From contig CM034599.1 in assembly GCA_020091685.1 (NCBI GenBank), positions 22,939,928 through 23,003,927 on the forward strand: DNA of 64,000 nucleotides. The letters are read 5' to 3'. Every line of letters starts with the position of its first letter. The stretch's first letter is position 1. This document shows positions 1 through 13,200 of this stretch, in pieces. The notes under the pieces were generated by a model, which made no database searches, was not told the DNA's origin, and was given only the letters and a program-made list of their open reading frames with translations. The position numbers were made by a program, and so were the translations under genes. The DNA is from Lutjanus erythropterus (Eukaryota; Chordata; Actinopteri; Lutjaniformes; Lutjanidae).

Positions 1-115
1 TTTTCCAATTCAAGCACTCCATTATTTAGGTAAATCTGTTTAACAAGTTATTTTTCAGTTGCAGTAATCTTGTAATGTAATGAGTTACTTTTAAAAGTAA
101 CATTACCCAGCACTG
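1..115 (-). repeat. End of a dispersed repeat
   Basis: Read on the minus strand, this runs from a CCAGTGCTGGG start into alternating GTTACTTTTAAAAGTAAC-like sequence. A related plus-strand copy starts near 18876 (CAGTGTTGGGGAGTAACTAG). Elements with this start are common in fish genomes. The family was not identified and the copy is cut by the window edge. Confidence 0.5.
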
Positions 116-199
116 GCCCCGACCTCAAAGCCTACACACTGTGTTGACTGGGGGCTACACACCAAAGCCAAACAGGCTGACACCCAAAAACATCAGGAG

Positions 200-335
200 C
201 ACAGCGAAATATGAGGAAATAAGAAAATACAGGCAGAGGACCAGGTCTCTGCAGATACAGCCACCACCACACACTTCTAGTTGGTAATTAGTTCTGATTA
301 TAGGAGTCTATACATTGTTTTTTAAGGAAAATTCT
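200..335 (+). repeat. Dispersed repeat, copy 1 of a pair
   Basis: This matches 57705-57845 in the same orientation. Shared blocks, in order, are a GAGGAAA run, GCAGGCAGAGG, CAGATACAG, CACACACTT and GAGTCTATA. The two copies lie 57 kb apart, outside and inside different genes, so they are independent insertions of one family. Confidence 0.5.
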
Positions 336-623
336 GCACAGAATGCCTTTAATATACGATGGCAAGGTGTGATGTGAATGACACATTTCTTTGCCATATC
401 ACTCTGAATCAAAACAGCCTACGAGTATAGGTAAAAGCCTAAAGGCCTGCAAGGATGAATATAAGAAAACTAATAGTGACTGCTTGAAGCCTCAAGCAGA
501 TGTGCTGGAATATATTTTAAAGGGAAAAAAAATGTTGCACCTCACTGACTTTGTACACACAGTTTCCATGTTCTGTTTGAGAAGCAGGCAACAAGCACCA
601 AAGTATGGGGAGGGGAAATGGTG

Positions 624-662
624 ACACACACACGCACGCACACACACACACACACACACACA
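624..662. repeat. (CA)n microsatellite
   Basis: A nearly pure CA tract. More CA-rich sequence continues to about 710. The open frames here on both strands (His-Thr or Cys-Val runs) are translations of the repeat and not genes. Confidence 0.9.
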
Positions 663-969
663 TACTGTGCACACACCTGCACACACACTCCACCAACTAA
701 TCCACACACATCCACAGGCCCGGGCTGTCCTACCATTCCTACCACAGAAAGTCTGACGTCTAATGTGGAGCCACTAGACCACTTTAAACACATTCTAACA
801 TCCTACAGACTGCACTGCCTCACTGAAACATTCATAATGTGCACACATACCATGGCTTGTACATGTTTAGCAAGCGATATTCAAATGGTAGACGCATGCA
901 TTAACAGCCACCACTACATTTGACCACACTCAGACACATGGTCAAGGACATATCTGAGACATAGAATAA

Positions 970-993
970 TTGTGTGTGTGTGTGTGTGTGTGT
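970..993. repeat. (TG)n microsatellite
   Basis: Twelve uninterrupted TG units. The stretch between this and 1659 shows no exon that can be supported, though 1120-1235 is locally GC-richer. Confidence 0.9.
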
Positions 994-1658
994 AACCCAC
1001 ACTTTACTCGTATATAATCTCTTTCTCATGCAGGCACACATGCCTACAAGCACACACACATGCACAAACTCACACGCATGAAATTACGTATGTTTAAACA
1101 ACCGTTTCCTGGTGCAGTCAGTGTGCTTGGCTGCTCCGGGTCTGAGTCGCGCCTCTGGGTGATTTGTCAGTTTGAGCCGTGCAGGCCGGGAACCCCTCAA
1201 AGTTTGCTTTGGGTTCCAGAGGGACGCGATCCGGACCCCTGAATTCCTGGCCATGGTATGCACTCTGCTTCACCCTCTGGACCCTCACCCCTGAAAGGTC
1301 CTACACACATACTCATACACTCTCACAGATGAGAACATAAGTATGCATGCTATATGCAGAGAGGAGGTGTATATTTTCAAAAGGCACACACACTTACACA
1401 TACAGCATGGTCATTGTTCCAGACATTTCGCAATTCCTTTTAACCCCTGAACTGCTAATGAGTTGGTGACAGGTTTATCTTAAAATTAAGCTCAATGGTT
1501 TAATTCAGGTCAACAACTATCTTACCTTTCATAACAGAGTCACAAAGTGATGTATAATACAAAAAGAAAACATTTTAAACAATAGAAAATTAACTAAAAG
1601 ACATCAAACTAAACACATTATGAACACAATGTGAATTTACAAAACTACAGAATCAATA

Positions 1659-2120
1659 AAAAGCCATTTTTTTAAAATGTGGATTTTTAAAAGTGATTTA
1701 AAAGATGTGACAGAGTTTGTGGCCTTGATCACCTCAGACAGGTTGTTCCACAGTCTTGGAGCTCTGATACCAAAGGCTCTATCACAAATCTCAATCTTAG
1801 AAAAGCTGGAAATGACACATCTGGGGATCTCAGGGAGTGGGAAAAAACAACAAGCTCAGCTAAGTAACTAGGAGCTAGACCTCTCACAGCTTTTTAAGTA
1901 ATGAGCAATATCTTAAAATTAATTCTAAAAGCAACAGGTAACCTTCTTGGACTGAGTTGGAATCTGGGCAGCAGAGACAGACATACTTGGGTCAAACATA
2001 TAGAAAACTTGAGGTCATCACTGACACACCTCTGGAGCTGTCATACTTTGTTGAACTGCAGCATTTGTGACATATTTTTCAACACTTTGTTAATAGTTTT
2101 AAATAGAAGTGTTTATTTAA
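1659..2120 (+). repeat. Degenerate dispersed repeat
   Basis: The block contains phrases typical of a very common fish repeat: a 'caggttgttccacag' segment, a 'gagctagacc' segment, and 'aaaattaattctaaaagcaa' followed by 'caggtaacc'. Open frames of 64 and 116 codons overlap it but have no recognisable protein. It is probably the 3' part of a retroelement. The family name is not certain. Confidence 0.5.
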
Positions 2121-2261
2121 ATCCTAAAGTGAGGAAAGCTAGCGCAGAGTGCAATTTAATAACATTAAGTCTGTCTGCTGCCATGTATGATACTACTTCA
2201 CTGGAAGCAGGCAGCAGGCCCTACATGCAAATTGAACGAGACGAGTGGTGATGCATTGGAG

Positions 2262-2420
2262 GCTTCTCAGAGGAGCATTTTGCTGAGGTAAGTTATTCTG
2301 TGTGGAGAAACAGAAAACTCTTCTACTAGTATTTTGATATAGAGCTGTAACCAATTGTTGAATAACTGATTAGTTGATTGAAAGAAAAGTAGTTGAGCTC
2401 TATTTTAATGATTGATTAAA
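2262..2420 (+). repeat. Upstream partial copy of the FANCC first-exon/intron junction
   Basis: The first 20 bp match 2690-2709. The rest (from 2277) matches 3246-3390 at about 96% by eye, including the splice donor GAG|GTAAGT at 2288. The roughly 540 bp separating those two pieces in the downstream copy (2710-3247) are absent here. The AT-rich stretch from 2420 to 2690 holds nothing recognisable. Confidence 0.8.
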
Positions 2421-2689
2421 TAATAATAATAAAAAAAAATAAAAATCAAACCTTAAAAATGTTGTATTTGTCATTTATCTAATAAAAAAACTTATTATTA
2501 TTGTTATATTGCCTTGTGTCGCTTTTACATATGGTCTAAATGTATTTTTCTCACATTTTACATGTTTTTATTTAAACCACTAAGCCTAAAATTCCCTTAT
2601 ATTTTTTAAAATGTCATCAGGGAGAACATACATCACGGACTGGAAAGTTTGTCGTGCATAATATATCTTTTATTAGTTTAGCAGTTAGT

Positions 2690-2900
2690 GGCTTCTCAGA
2701 GGAGCGTTTTTCTTGTACCGTCTCGACAGCTATTTCACTCAATTTCCCAGCAGTCCCTGTGAGGAGACGTTTTGGGGCTGGCGCGCCTCTCAGCCAATAG
2801 TCTTCTTCCATACACGGAACTCCGAGAGAAGAGGGAAGTTCAGTTTGTTTATTTCGCGGGATGAAAAGCCTCTCTTCTTGTCAAAAGACATAGAAAATGA
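2690..2900 (+). promoter_or_regulatory. Candidate FANCC promoter
   Basis: This is a local GC-rich island in otherwise AT-rich DNA. It has a GCGCGCC at 2781, a plus-strand CCAAT box (2794-2798), and an E2F-like TTTCGCGGGA at 2862-2871. E2F control is usual for replication-linked repair genes. The island lies just before a perfect splice donor at 3256/3257, with the first FANCC coding exon as the next acceptor seen at 7051. No TATA box was seen. The start site is inferred to lie around 2850-2950. Confidence 0.5.
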
Positions 2901-3256
2901 ATGGATACAGCTGACTTCTGCTCTTTGAAGGTTACACTTCAATGGATTCACGTCCAATTTACATGCAAGTCCGCATTTGAAGTTACCGTAGCTGACATTT
3001 ATATACGGATGCGGAGTGCTTATCTTGCTAACAAGCTAATATAAATATCGGTAGTTCATTGCAAAGACGTATGAAACGCAGGTGTGTTGATGGAGTTGCA
3101 ACGACACTGTCTGACATAGAGCAGTCGTGTTTTTGTAGTTCTTTTGTATCTTTGAATTGAAGTCTTGTTCACCATGTGTGACTGCAGTAACAGAGTGGAG
3201 GAAATACTGGCACCCGGTGGTGTGGTGTAGTTGCTGCATCCAAACGTTTTGCTCAG
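2900..3256 (+). other. Candidate non-coding first exon of FANCC
   Basis: The 3' boundary is the consensus donor CAG|GTAAGT at 3256/3257. The 5' boundary is only inferred. A short upstream reading frame of 18 codons (3174-3230) begins in the good context ACCATG and stops before the donor. The true FANCC start codon is at 7084, so this exon would be wholly 5' UTR. A cDNA is needed to confirm the join 3256 to 7051. Confidence 0.45.
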
Positions 3257-6200
3257 GTAAGTTATTCTGTGTGGAGAAACAGAAAACTCTTCTACTAGTA
3301 TTTTGATATAGAGCTGTAACCAATAGTTGAACAATCGATTAGTTGATTGAAAGAAAAGTAGTTGAGCTCTATTTTAATGATTGATTTATAATAATAATTA
3401 AAAAGGTTTTTTTTCTAATACTGTATATCACTGGTTACAACTTCTCAAATGATGATCTGATTCTGTTCTTTATTTTGCATCATGTGATAGTAAACTGAAT
3501 ATTTTAAGTAACAATTAACAAATTGTCTTTATGTTCATTATATACCGCTATTATAATATATACATTTTTATTTGCCTTTTAGAATTTGTAAACAAAAGTT
3601 AGCTATAACATCAGTAATAACTTACAAAGCCTATTACTGAACTTAGAAATAAATTACTGACAGTGACTCATGTCAAGATAAACAGTTGGTGGCACTAGAT
3701 CTCCACTCAGGTGCCAGTAAAGCATAACAGTGAAAAGGGTGCAACAATATCCTTAAAAGAGCTCCAGCTAAACCTCAAACAGTGTGGAAAACAATGTGGA
3801 AAAAGTGATGGAAATGTGACATTTCTGTTAGTTTCATCCAGCTGTTTTTATTCAGGTAAATGGATCAAGCGATTATGTAAATAGACTCAGCGAGAAATTC
3901 ATTGGCAGAGTAATGGATAGTGATGAAATAATCCTCAGTTTTTAGTAGAGGTCTAAGAAAATGTAGATACGCGATGCTGAATTTTGTGTTACTGTATTGA
4001 TTTTTAAAATCATTGTATCATGATATTATAATACATGCAAAGATTTGTGGCAATGGTTCATTTTATTTTGCATTATTACTGACTGCTAGATAGCAGTTTT
4101 GTTATCTATTGTCATTGCGTGTCCTGATTACAAAAAGTACATTTTTTAACTCAGATTTTATGCATGTGGTGCGGTGTTCTTTATTCTATGACGATTAAAT
4201 TTTAAAAAGCAATATATTACAATATATTACATACATTGATTGAAGTATCACAATTTATTGAATTGTAACACCTGCACTGTGATATGTATCGTACTGCAAG
4301 ATTCTTGCCAGTACACAGCCCTAGTTGTAGCATTAGAAGGTTTAGTTAGTTAGTTAGTTAGTATGGTGTTGAACAGGAGAACAGGATCTTTGCATAGATT
4401 CTCCAAGTGTCTGTAACTATACTGGAGGAATAAAATACTTTTTTAATTTATTCATACTTTTTAATTATGTTGGTCAAGAGCACTGTTTAACATGTTGATA
4501 TAAATTCTGTAAAAGGTGTTTAGTTGGGTTGTGGTCTTGTGACTGGAAAATCCATAACATGATTCACAACATTTCCATACACATCAAACCACTTGGTAAC
4601 CCGTCATGGTGTGTATGGATTCAGCTGTTATGGTTATGATACTCCACTTATTTATTCTGGTGTGTATTGGTTGCATGTGATATGATAAATGGTACATTGT
4701 AGCAGCAAAATGCTGAAGAAATATAAAACTACATTACCTCAAACTGCTCCTTTCATGGCTATTATTGAGACAACAATTTCCTTGGTCTCATTTAATCCAG
4801 GTGCTCTTAAATATAACATACTGTAGCATACAGAAGTAAATTTGAAGAGTGATGTTTAACTGATTTGATTATACAGAAATAATGTCAACAATCTCATAAT
4901 TGGAACAGCAAACTTGCCCTTACCCAAAGTCCACAAGCTTAGTTTAACAAATCTTCAAAGATAATATTTGACCAGTCACATCTCGTTCCTGCTCCAAAAT
5001 GCGTTCAGCCAACACCAGAGCTGCAGTTGAGTGTGTTTATGTGCATGTACGCATTTTTTTGCCTGTCTGACATGCGTTTGCACTAACAACATTATGTAGG
5101 TATATATGTATGTACGGTGTCTACATGTCACTGTCTGTGTGTGATGGAGAATGTGGGTGAGACTGTCTGCTACTTAGGTATTCAACATGTGGTTCTTTTC
5201 CACCTCTGCTTTACTGAAAACTGAGCCCCCAACACAAGTCAACAAGACTCGTTTGTTCCTAATTTGGTTGGGCTTTTTTTCTCCCCGAAAATGAGTATTT
5301 ATATATTCACATCAGCGAGCCATAGGGGCTTTCCAGCAGAGATGATGGCAAGACATTAAACAAATCGTGTGTAACGAGGAGATCATAAAACGCAACCCTA
5401 CGGTGTCTCACACAGACCTGTCATTATGGCAAAAAACAACTAATCGACACATACACACCATTCTTGGGCTATATACAGACACAAAACACATCCTCACACA
5501 CATCCTTGTCATGTGCCCCCCGCATTTTTCTCTCCATCATCATAAAAGGTGAAGAATGCACTGTTTATTTCTCAGTAGGCCTTCTTGAGAAGGCCTGATC
5601 GCCTGCAGCTTAAAAGTTTGATCGTTAGATTGTAGTAATAAGAGCTTAACATAACCAGATTAACATGCTATGCTTCAGTTTATTTTCCTCCTATTATTAC
5701 TTCCAATTATTATTGGATTATCCACTTTTACTGTAATATAAAATGGGGGATGATGTGGGCCACACATGCACAGTAGAAAATAGACCCCAACAGTTAGAGT
5801 GGCAGACTGATTTTGTTGGCTGATGTTGGTTTGGCCAGATATAATTGTGTCGGTGTGTATTTTGGCAGATATGCAAAGAGATTATCAGTACAGAAAGGTT
5901 TTCCAAGCTACATTTTTATATATATTAGATTTTAATTATTTGCACATAAAACAGGTAGCAAAATTAACTTTTTCATCCACTGGCTAATGTCCATAAATGG
6001 CTAATGAATGTTCAAATTTTACCTGCCACTCAATAGATAACCATTGCTCTTTTTGCTGAGTGAATGAAGCAAATCTAACTGCCACTTGCATATTTTGCCA
6101 GTATTTGGCTGGATGTTGATTCTGATTTTGTGCCCTGGAAATAAAATATATAAAATAATTTTTGTGTGTTTTACTTATGGTTACAATTTACTTTATAGTT

Positions 6201-7050
6201 CTTATTTGTAGTTCGTATTTTGAAAATATTTGTATTTTTTATTTTTTATTTTTTTTTACATCTGTGACTACTAGCTTGCAATCATCTTTACTGCCTTCAT
6301 TGGGGCATTGCTGCATTTCAATAATAGCTCAAAAGTGGTGGGACAAGTGTGAGTGACATCACTCACATCCATGTGGACATGCATGTGCATGATACAAACC
6401 AAATGGAGACCAAGTAGGGTTGGGCTGATCCATTGCGATGGCTGACAGTCTTTGACCACTGAGCCCTCTACAACTGTAAGATTGTGGTTTAAAAGCCATC
6501 TGTATTTGAGGCAGAGTGTCCCCTCACAGTTGCCATAGAGTTGTTGCCTTGCTTCTGTTTTTGGCATGTGGAAGAGAAAATAAAAATAAGCGGTTGCTTG
6601 TGTTTATTGCATTGTCTTCATGTCATGTTTAATACTTTCTTTTTAAACACAACTAAGTTACATGTGGTGCTGAGACAAACCCAGCAATGATATCATCGTC
6701 CATTGCAATGTTTCATGGTTGTCATCATCATGTGCCAGTTTGGTAGGCACTGCTTAACCCTACAACAAGTTCATAAAGTTGGAGAGCTGTGTATTATAGC
6801 CATACTTTCTAACATTTTGGTGGCATCTCAGCATGCTGACCTGCCAACTCCAAATCCCTTGACTTCACCACACTATAGCCTGTATTGGTTGTAGCCAATA
6901 CAACCAATAATCTAGTAATGCATTGTACATTGGAATATTATCTGAAATAAATATCACTATGTAAAGATAATTAAGGACAGATAATATGATATTTGTGTTT
7001 TTATGTGCAGTCCTTGGGCTTGACAGTTTTGTTGTTTATTTCATCTTTAG
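3257..7050 (+). other. FANCC 5' intron, 3.8 kb
   Basis: AT-rich sequence. Its first 130 bp are the second copy of the block at 2282-2420. A (TTAG)n tract lies at about 4340-4362. CA/TG-rich stretches occur near 5040-5150. No exon, RNA gene or complete transposon was recognised. The intron ends with a normal acceptor (TCATCTTTAG) at 7050. Confidence 0.5.
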
Positions 7051-7278
7051 ATATCAAGTACATTCGCCTGAACAAGAAGCCAAATGTCTCAGCTGCAGCC
7101 ACTGATCCAGCTACAAACAGTAGAGCCGCTGCTCAACATCCAGGAGATGCAGTTCTGGCTGGACAAAGCAGTGGCTTGGGGCCAGGCTGACAGCCCCGGC
7201 ACTCAGAAAGACACCTGCCTGCACTTGAGCAGACTGAGGGATTTCCTCCAGCATGTCCTCACACACATCAACAACATG
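7051..7278 (+). CDS. FANCC: FANCC coding exon 1 (start codon at 7084), residues 1-65
   Basis: The exon runs from acceptor TTTAG at 7050 to donor ATG|GTGAGT at 7278/7279. An in-frame TGA at 7069-7071 precedes the ATG, so 7084 is the first possible start. The -3 base is C, which is a weak context. The block QFWLDKAVAWGQ followed by TQKDTCLH matches human FANCC QFWMQKLSVWDQ and TQQDTCLH, which identifies the gene. The first 20 residues are longer than in human and glutamine/leucine-rich. Confidence 0.95.
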
Positions 7279-10200
7279 GTGAGTCATCATGAAAAGTTGA
7301 GCTTGTGTTGTCACATCTTGTCTTTTTGTTAACTTTTGGGGGTGGGGGGGGGCTCTAAGATTTATATTCTTGACAGATCTGGATAGTTTTGGTTCTACAG
7401 TTTATTTCCCAGATGCCTTTTAAATCTAATAAAATGGTTTGTATCCAATAAGGGGCCTGTTTTACAGGCTTGACACACCTTACCTAATGAAATAAATTAA
7501 CAGTTAATCAGTTAGGCCAAACAGACGTCTGATTAATGAAGCACTAAGTTAATTCAAACACCAGCATGTCTAGTACACACATGCACACACACGCACACAC
7601 ACGCAGTCACAAACATGCACACGCACACTCTTTGTCCGAGCCAGGGCCTGAACAGTAAGTCCAGCGTTGGAAGGCTCCTGCTAACAGAGGCTGCTCTGTG
7701 CTGTGCAGAGGCTGTGTATGTCTGGCTGGCAGTGCTGCAGTGTTGAGTTTGTCAGGTAATAGCCGCATTGGGACCTCCAGCGCTAACCTAATGTATCCCC
7801 ATATCAGGTCCAGCAAATTTGGGAAGGGGGCAGAGGACAGGAGGGGTGTAGGACTGTGAGATTTCAGTGTTACTACGACCTTGCCTCCTCCTTCCAGCTC
7901 TTGCGCCTTAGCACTCTCTGTCTTGCTGCTTTTTCTAACCAGTTCTCACATTTCTGATTCTCTGCAGTCCATATGTTTTACAGTAAGACTCTGGTGATGG
8001 ATAGAATCCCTCTCAGTGTCTCTGTCTGACTTACTTTTTTACTTCCCCTGCTTCAAAAATTTACACACTTTTGTAGATGAAAGCATTGACTGGCTATTAT
8101 TTTTATCTGTCTGTCTCCTTCTATTTTAGCATTATTCTGGTTATCTGTCATGCAGAGGTGTCAGTGTGTGTATGATGATGGAACGGATACAAAGAAAGAA
8201 AAGAATGGTATAGCTTAATTGGGTTGAAACCCTTTTTACTGGCAGTGGGCTCATAAAAGACCAGCTGAGGATACCCTGCTTCTTGGCAGCATTTGCATCC
8301 TTTGATGACTTAACAACTTTCCTGTGGCTTATATCCCAAGAAATACTGCCAGTTATTAATTTCCAGGTTTACACTTGGTTAGAAAAGTGGAGAAAGTTTC
8401 CTGTCTTAATATTGCATGTTTTGGGGGAAATACGTTTATTTGCTTTCATGCTTAAAGTTTGATTAGTGAATTGATATCACTTTAATATTGTCTGTTCAGT
8501 ATGGCACTAGAGAGAGAGAGTTTTAGTGGCGCTCATGCCAACATCGCAAACCTGAATGACATATGAGTTACTGACTGACTGACCATCGGCACCATGAGTA
8601 CCTGGTGTATGTATTGTATCTAATCTCTGTTACTGAACTGTGAATACAGATGCTGTTATTTCACTCTTTATTTCCTAATTTGGTTTGTATTTGTGTGGAT
8701 CTGCAGGAAAACCTGGAGGGAACTTTGAGCTGTCTTTCTTTTGTGATTGTGAACTGAACTGTTTTGGGGTTGTGGGGAAAACAAAACACTCTTTCCTGAG
8801 TCATTTGAGCACTGAGGGGTTTTTTTTACTCAGTATTGGTGGATATGTGACATTTTTCATCTTTTTCATCTATTTTTTGTAAGGATTAAGCAAATGAGAT
8901 ATATGTTTTAAGTTTGTCAGATGTAAAGGTGCTGGTAAGCTGATTTTGTTATCTTTGGATAAAGCCAAGCTAGGCGTTGACCCCAGTTTCCAGTCTTTAT
9001 GCTAAGCTAGGATAACCATCTGCTTTCTCCAGCTTCATATGAGTAGTACCCTCTCATTTGGGGTACTCTGGGCCAAAAAAGGCATTTGTAAAAGTATTTT
9101 TCAAGGACTTGCATGCCTGAGTCCATGTGTATTTGCCATAATGTTCTACAACTACTGGTCACTATGAAAGTTGCCTAAATCCTGCTACACCAAAGCTGCA
9201 GTATCAGACCGCCACACAAAGGAGTTGATTGGAAAATCCTGCTGCCCAAAGTAAAATGGATGCAGGGTGTGGGGAACTCGACAATAAACGCTGGTGTATA
9301 TTTATGTTTTCACCATAGTAACTTTGCTATTTAATGTTTGGGCTACTCTGATTGTGGTTCAGTGATGTCAGGGACAGAAGTGTTTCCTCACTGTTCTCTT
9401 CATTGTTGTCTATAAACTTGTCCCATTTGCCTCTCCGGCTAGTACATAATCAGTCACTTCTGTCTGAGATGTCTGTCCCTAATCAAGACAAGATACATTG
9501 TCTCAAAGCCCATTTATAATTAGAGACAATGTTGACGAGGCTTTGATGGTGATTTGGCCCTGATAGTCGGTGATAATTACTTTCTGTTGTGATTGCTCAT
9601 TCTTATGGGCATTCCTGCAGTCACAAAGCATTAGTAAAGTTCTTATTGTAAATGAACATTCCTTTTTAGTTGCATCACCAACACACAAATGCACATGTAT
9701 ACTCACACACAACGTTTACCATGTGTTGTTGGATTGATAGGAAGGCTGAGTGTGAGGGCTGTGTTCCAGACAGCATTGGTGGTGTTGTCGGGGGCACAGT
9801 GGGGGCATTTAGAGAAACTATACTTGGTCTGTTACCATTCTGCTTCCCATTAATGGTGATCTCATCCACTTGAGTGACTCAAGTTAGTCTCGTTGTCTGT
9901 CTGATGCTCTTTTTGAACATACGGGTCCAAAGTTATCTTAACATTGTCCTTTTATCCAGGACCGAAGCCATGTTTGCTCAGTGCTCTCTGATTGTTTCTG
10001 ATGAAAGGTGCATGAGGCAGAATTGATGCATATTGGCTTTGTAACAACCCTTTGTTTCCCCTTTTTCTTCTTCCCCTCTCTCTGTCCTCTTTTCTTCCTA
10101 ACTTACATATATCCCTGCAGTACTGATATTGATATTTTCCTCTTAAATGTCAGATTACAATAGATGCCGATAAACAATGGTGATAAAAAGACCATTTAAT

Positions 10201-13200
10201 TGTAGCCCAAAGAGAGGTGTATAAGAGCATGTTTGCATGATTCACAGTAGGGTTTGGCGATATCTTAAAATTCACCATTCAGCCTTCATTAGCTCAACAA
10301 CCAACGCCTGCCATGGTGTCCTAACATTGGGAACCCACCATGTTTTTGGGGTCTGACTCCACAACTTTACAGGGCTGTTTGAGGTTTAATACTTGGTTTT
10401 TGGATTAGGGTTAGAATTAGGCAAGGGAAAGGGTTTGGGTTAGTCTCTTAATAATGATGGATAGAGTCAGAGTAAGGGGCTAGGGAACGCGTTATGTCAA
10501 TAATGGATCCTCACAAATATAGCAACACAAGTCTGTGTGTGTGTAGTTTGAGCTGGGAGATGTCTGCATCCAGTAAACAAAAAACAAAATAAGCTCACAA
10601 AGTATTAACAAAGAAAATGTTCTTACACCTGCATTCCCAATTCAACAGAAAAATACAACTATGCACCTTTTGAATTCAATTTTCTCTCTTTTACCAAACT
10701 AAGATGTGTTTCTTTGCCTTGTTAAATCATTGTAAAACACACTTCATTCAAACTTGATAGTAAAACAAAATAAAACTCACCAAAGCCGTCTTAATTAGTT
10801 TTCCACAGTTTCATCAATCATCCAACCTGGTTTGGTTGAAATAAATCCTTGATTCACCATGTTAGGTGAGAAAATATTCTGGCTCTGCAAGCTGTTTTCC
10901 TCTCTCTTGTTCTTTGGCTCAGTGGGTGTGTACTGTCCAGTGTTAATTATGATGATGAGGATAATGAACCTAAGGAAAAGACATGGGACAAGGATAAGGA
11001 AATGTTTTGAAGCTCACAAATTTGTGATGTTTCAAATCAGTGTCCATATTTTTTCAAATTGTACGGTTATATCAGATTTTGAACATCCAGCACAACAACC
11101 TCTGCTGTGTGTAAATGGCAGTGAAGTAAGTCAGATCTTTTTGGTTGAGCAAGAGCACACTTCTTCAATTATAACTGGCTTATGTCAGATTTCTTTGTGT
11201 GGGCTTCTCCTGCATCAAAGCTGTTCTCTACAGTTTAATTAGCTCAGAGGTGAAATGTATGATATAGTCTGTTAATATGGGCTTAATAGTGTGTAATACT
11301 GTACATGCACATAAGCATGATTCATGCACACGTGTGCAGACACATGCTTGTAAATTTAAGTAATAATACGTCACCTCTTTGATCTGTTTTCTGTATGTTC
11401 CACTCACTGGAGTCATCATATTGTAAAACATAATGTGCTCTGTGTTGATGTCTTAAACTTGGAAAAGTAATAAGATGGAACAAAAACAGTGTTGTACATT
11501 GGTGTATTTATCCTGAAGTCATCTTGAATCACAAAGTATTTTGCAAGTCTTCATCCAAACAGAAGGCATATGTCTCAACAAATAATGCCAAGTAATTTTC
11601 TGACAAATGCGCTTTGTTTTGTCAAAGAACAAATTAGTTGGTCCTGAACTGCCAAAGAAATTTTAATAATAACCTTCTGTTTGGTTCTGGCTTTAAAATC
11701 ATGACCAGCTCCAATATTGTTTTTCACATGGACTAGATTCTTGTTTGTTCTGTTTTTGGTATTCACTCAGACTCTATAATACTGCAGACCAGGTCTTGTT
11801 TTAAATTAATTTTAGCAAGCTGCCCTAGCATATTATGGGAATATATCCAAACCTTTAGTCCAGATTTTTACAAGTAAATGTCATCTGGGAAAATCAAATA
11901 CTTTCAAACTGAAATGTATGGGATTAAAGCTTATTGAAGTACCTAAATGCGGTGTGTTCCATAGCTTGAAACCTTCTGGATGTTTTAATTGGCTGTGAGG
12001 TGAAAAGAATCACATGGTCTGTTGTTTTGAGACGGATAAACAAGCGCAGACACACACACATACTTAAACCCTTACAGGTATAGCACCCTCGGCCAGAGCC
12101 CTGTTCTGCGCTGTGTATCTCTCACTATTGACTCCATGTTGAGAACTGTGACGTGACTGAAACACAGGAACCAAAGGTGATGCCTGAGTAATGTACTGTG
12201 CACCTGTGGATGTGCCTGCTATTCAACTCAGTAACCACAGTCTTTAAGTTGAGCTAAAAGAATAAAACAAAAGAGGATGAAACAGGTGAGGAGGTGCACA
12301 CAGGTCCAGTAAAACAATGAATATGATTTTATGTTTTTTGGATTGGCCCCACTTCTGTCACGTTTGAGTCTGATTATATGCCAGATGGAAAAAAATATTA
12401 TGGTATGTGCCCTCGACTTGGAGAACTAACCCACTTAAGTTATTAGCCCAAGCTAGCAGGATCAAAGGTATAAGAGTATTCAAAAAGAAAAAAGCGCAGA
12501 CTATTAAATCCATTTTCCTCTGTCTGTGTCTGTTCTGTCCCTCAGAGCTCCACAACAGAGACCATGAAGAGGCTGCCCTTCCTGGGCCAGTTTCTTGGCC
12601 GACTATGCTGGAACCATTATGTCACTGTTGATGGTGAGTGCATCATCCAGACTTCAGACAAATGAATTTTGATGCTTTGCATCAGGGGTGTTTTATTAAA
12701 CCAGAAATACACCATGTACCTATGTGAACTTGTCAAACCTGCTTTGATTTCTGGTCTGTTGTTGTTTGCAGCTGTAAGCAGAAAGCTGTTGTTCCAGTGT
12801 TTGTGGGGGCTGTACTCGGAGCATCCAGGCAATGCTGTGGAAAGAAAAGCCAACCAGTGGATACAGGTAGGAACTGGACTTTCTCTGTCTCTGTTAATAA
12901 AAATTTTGGCTGAAGTAAATTAGGTGGACTTGTAATAGTGTAATTTTTAATATGTAAATATGGGATAAGGATTGAGAAAAATGATCTGTGATTCTTTTAA
13001 CATGCCACCCTCAATCTTGTCATTTCCTTCATCTTTAAATGCGCAGTAGTTGTCTGAACTGCCTCTTTTTAACCTCAAAAGTGAGGGGCTTTTCACACCT
13101 GAACATCTGAACCAAGGTCCAGATTTTTATTGGATTGTAGACATTGACCTTGTTTATTTTGGTTTTACGTTGCAATAATGTGGCCGACATACTCATGTCC

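Noticed and set aside
618..923. 101-codon plus-strand frame rich in His-Thr
   Set aside because: It is the translation of a CA microsatellite.
1677..2251. Open frames of 64 and 116 codons
   Set aside because: They fall in a degenerate dispersed repeat and show no known retroelement protein domain.
2713..2928. 71-codon plus-strand frame in the FANCC promoter island
   Set aside because: No homology, and it overlaps the CCAAT and E2F-like sites. The FANCC frame clearly starts at 7084.
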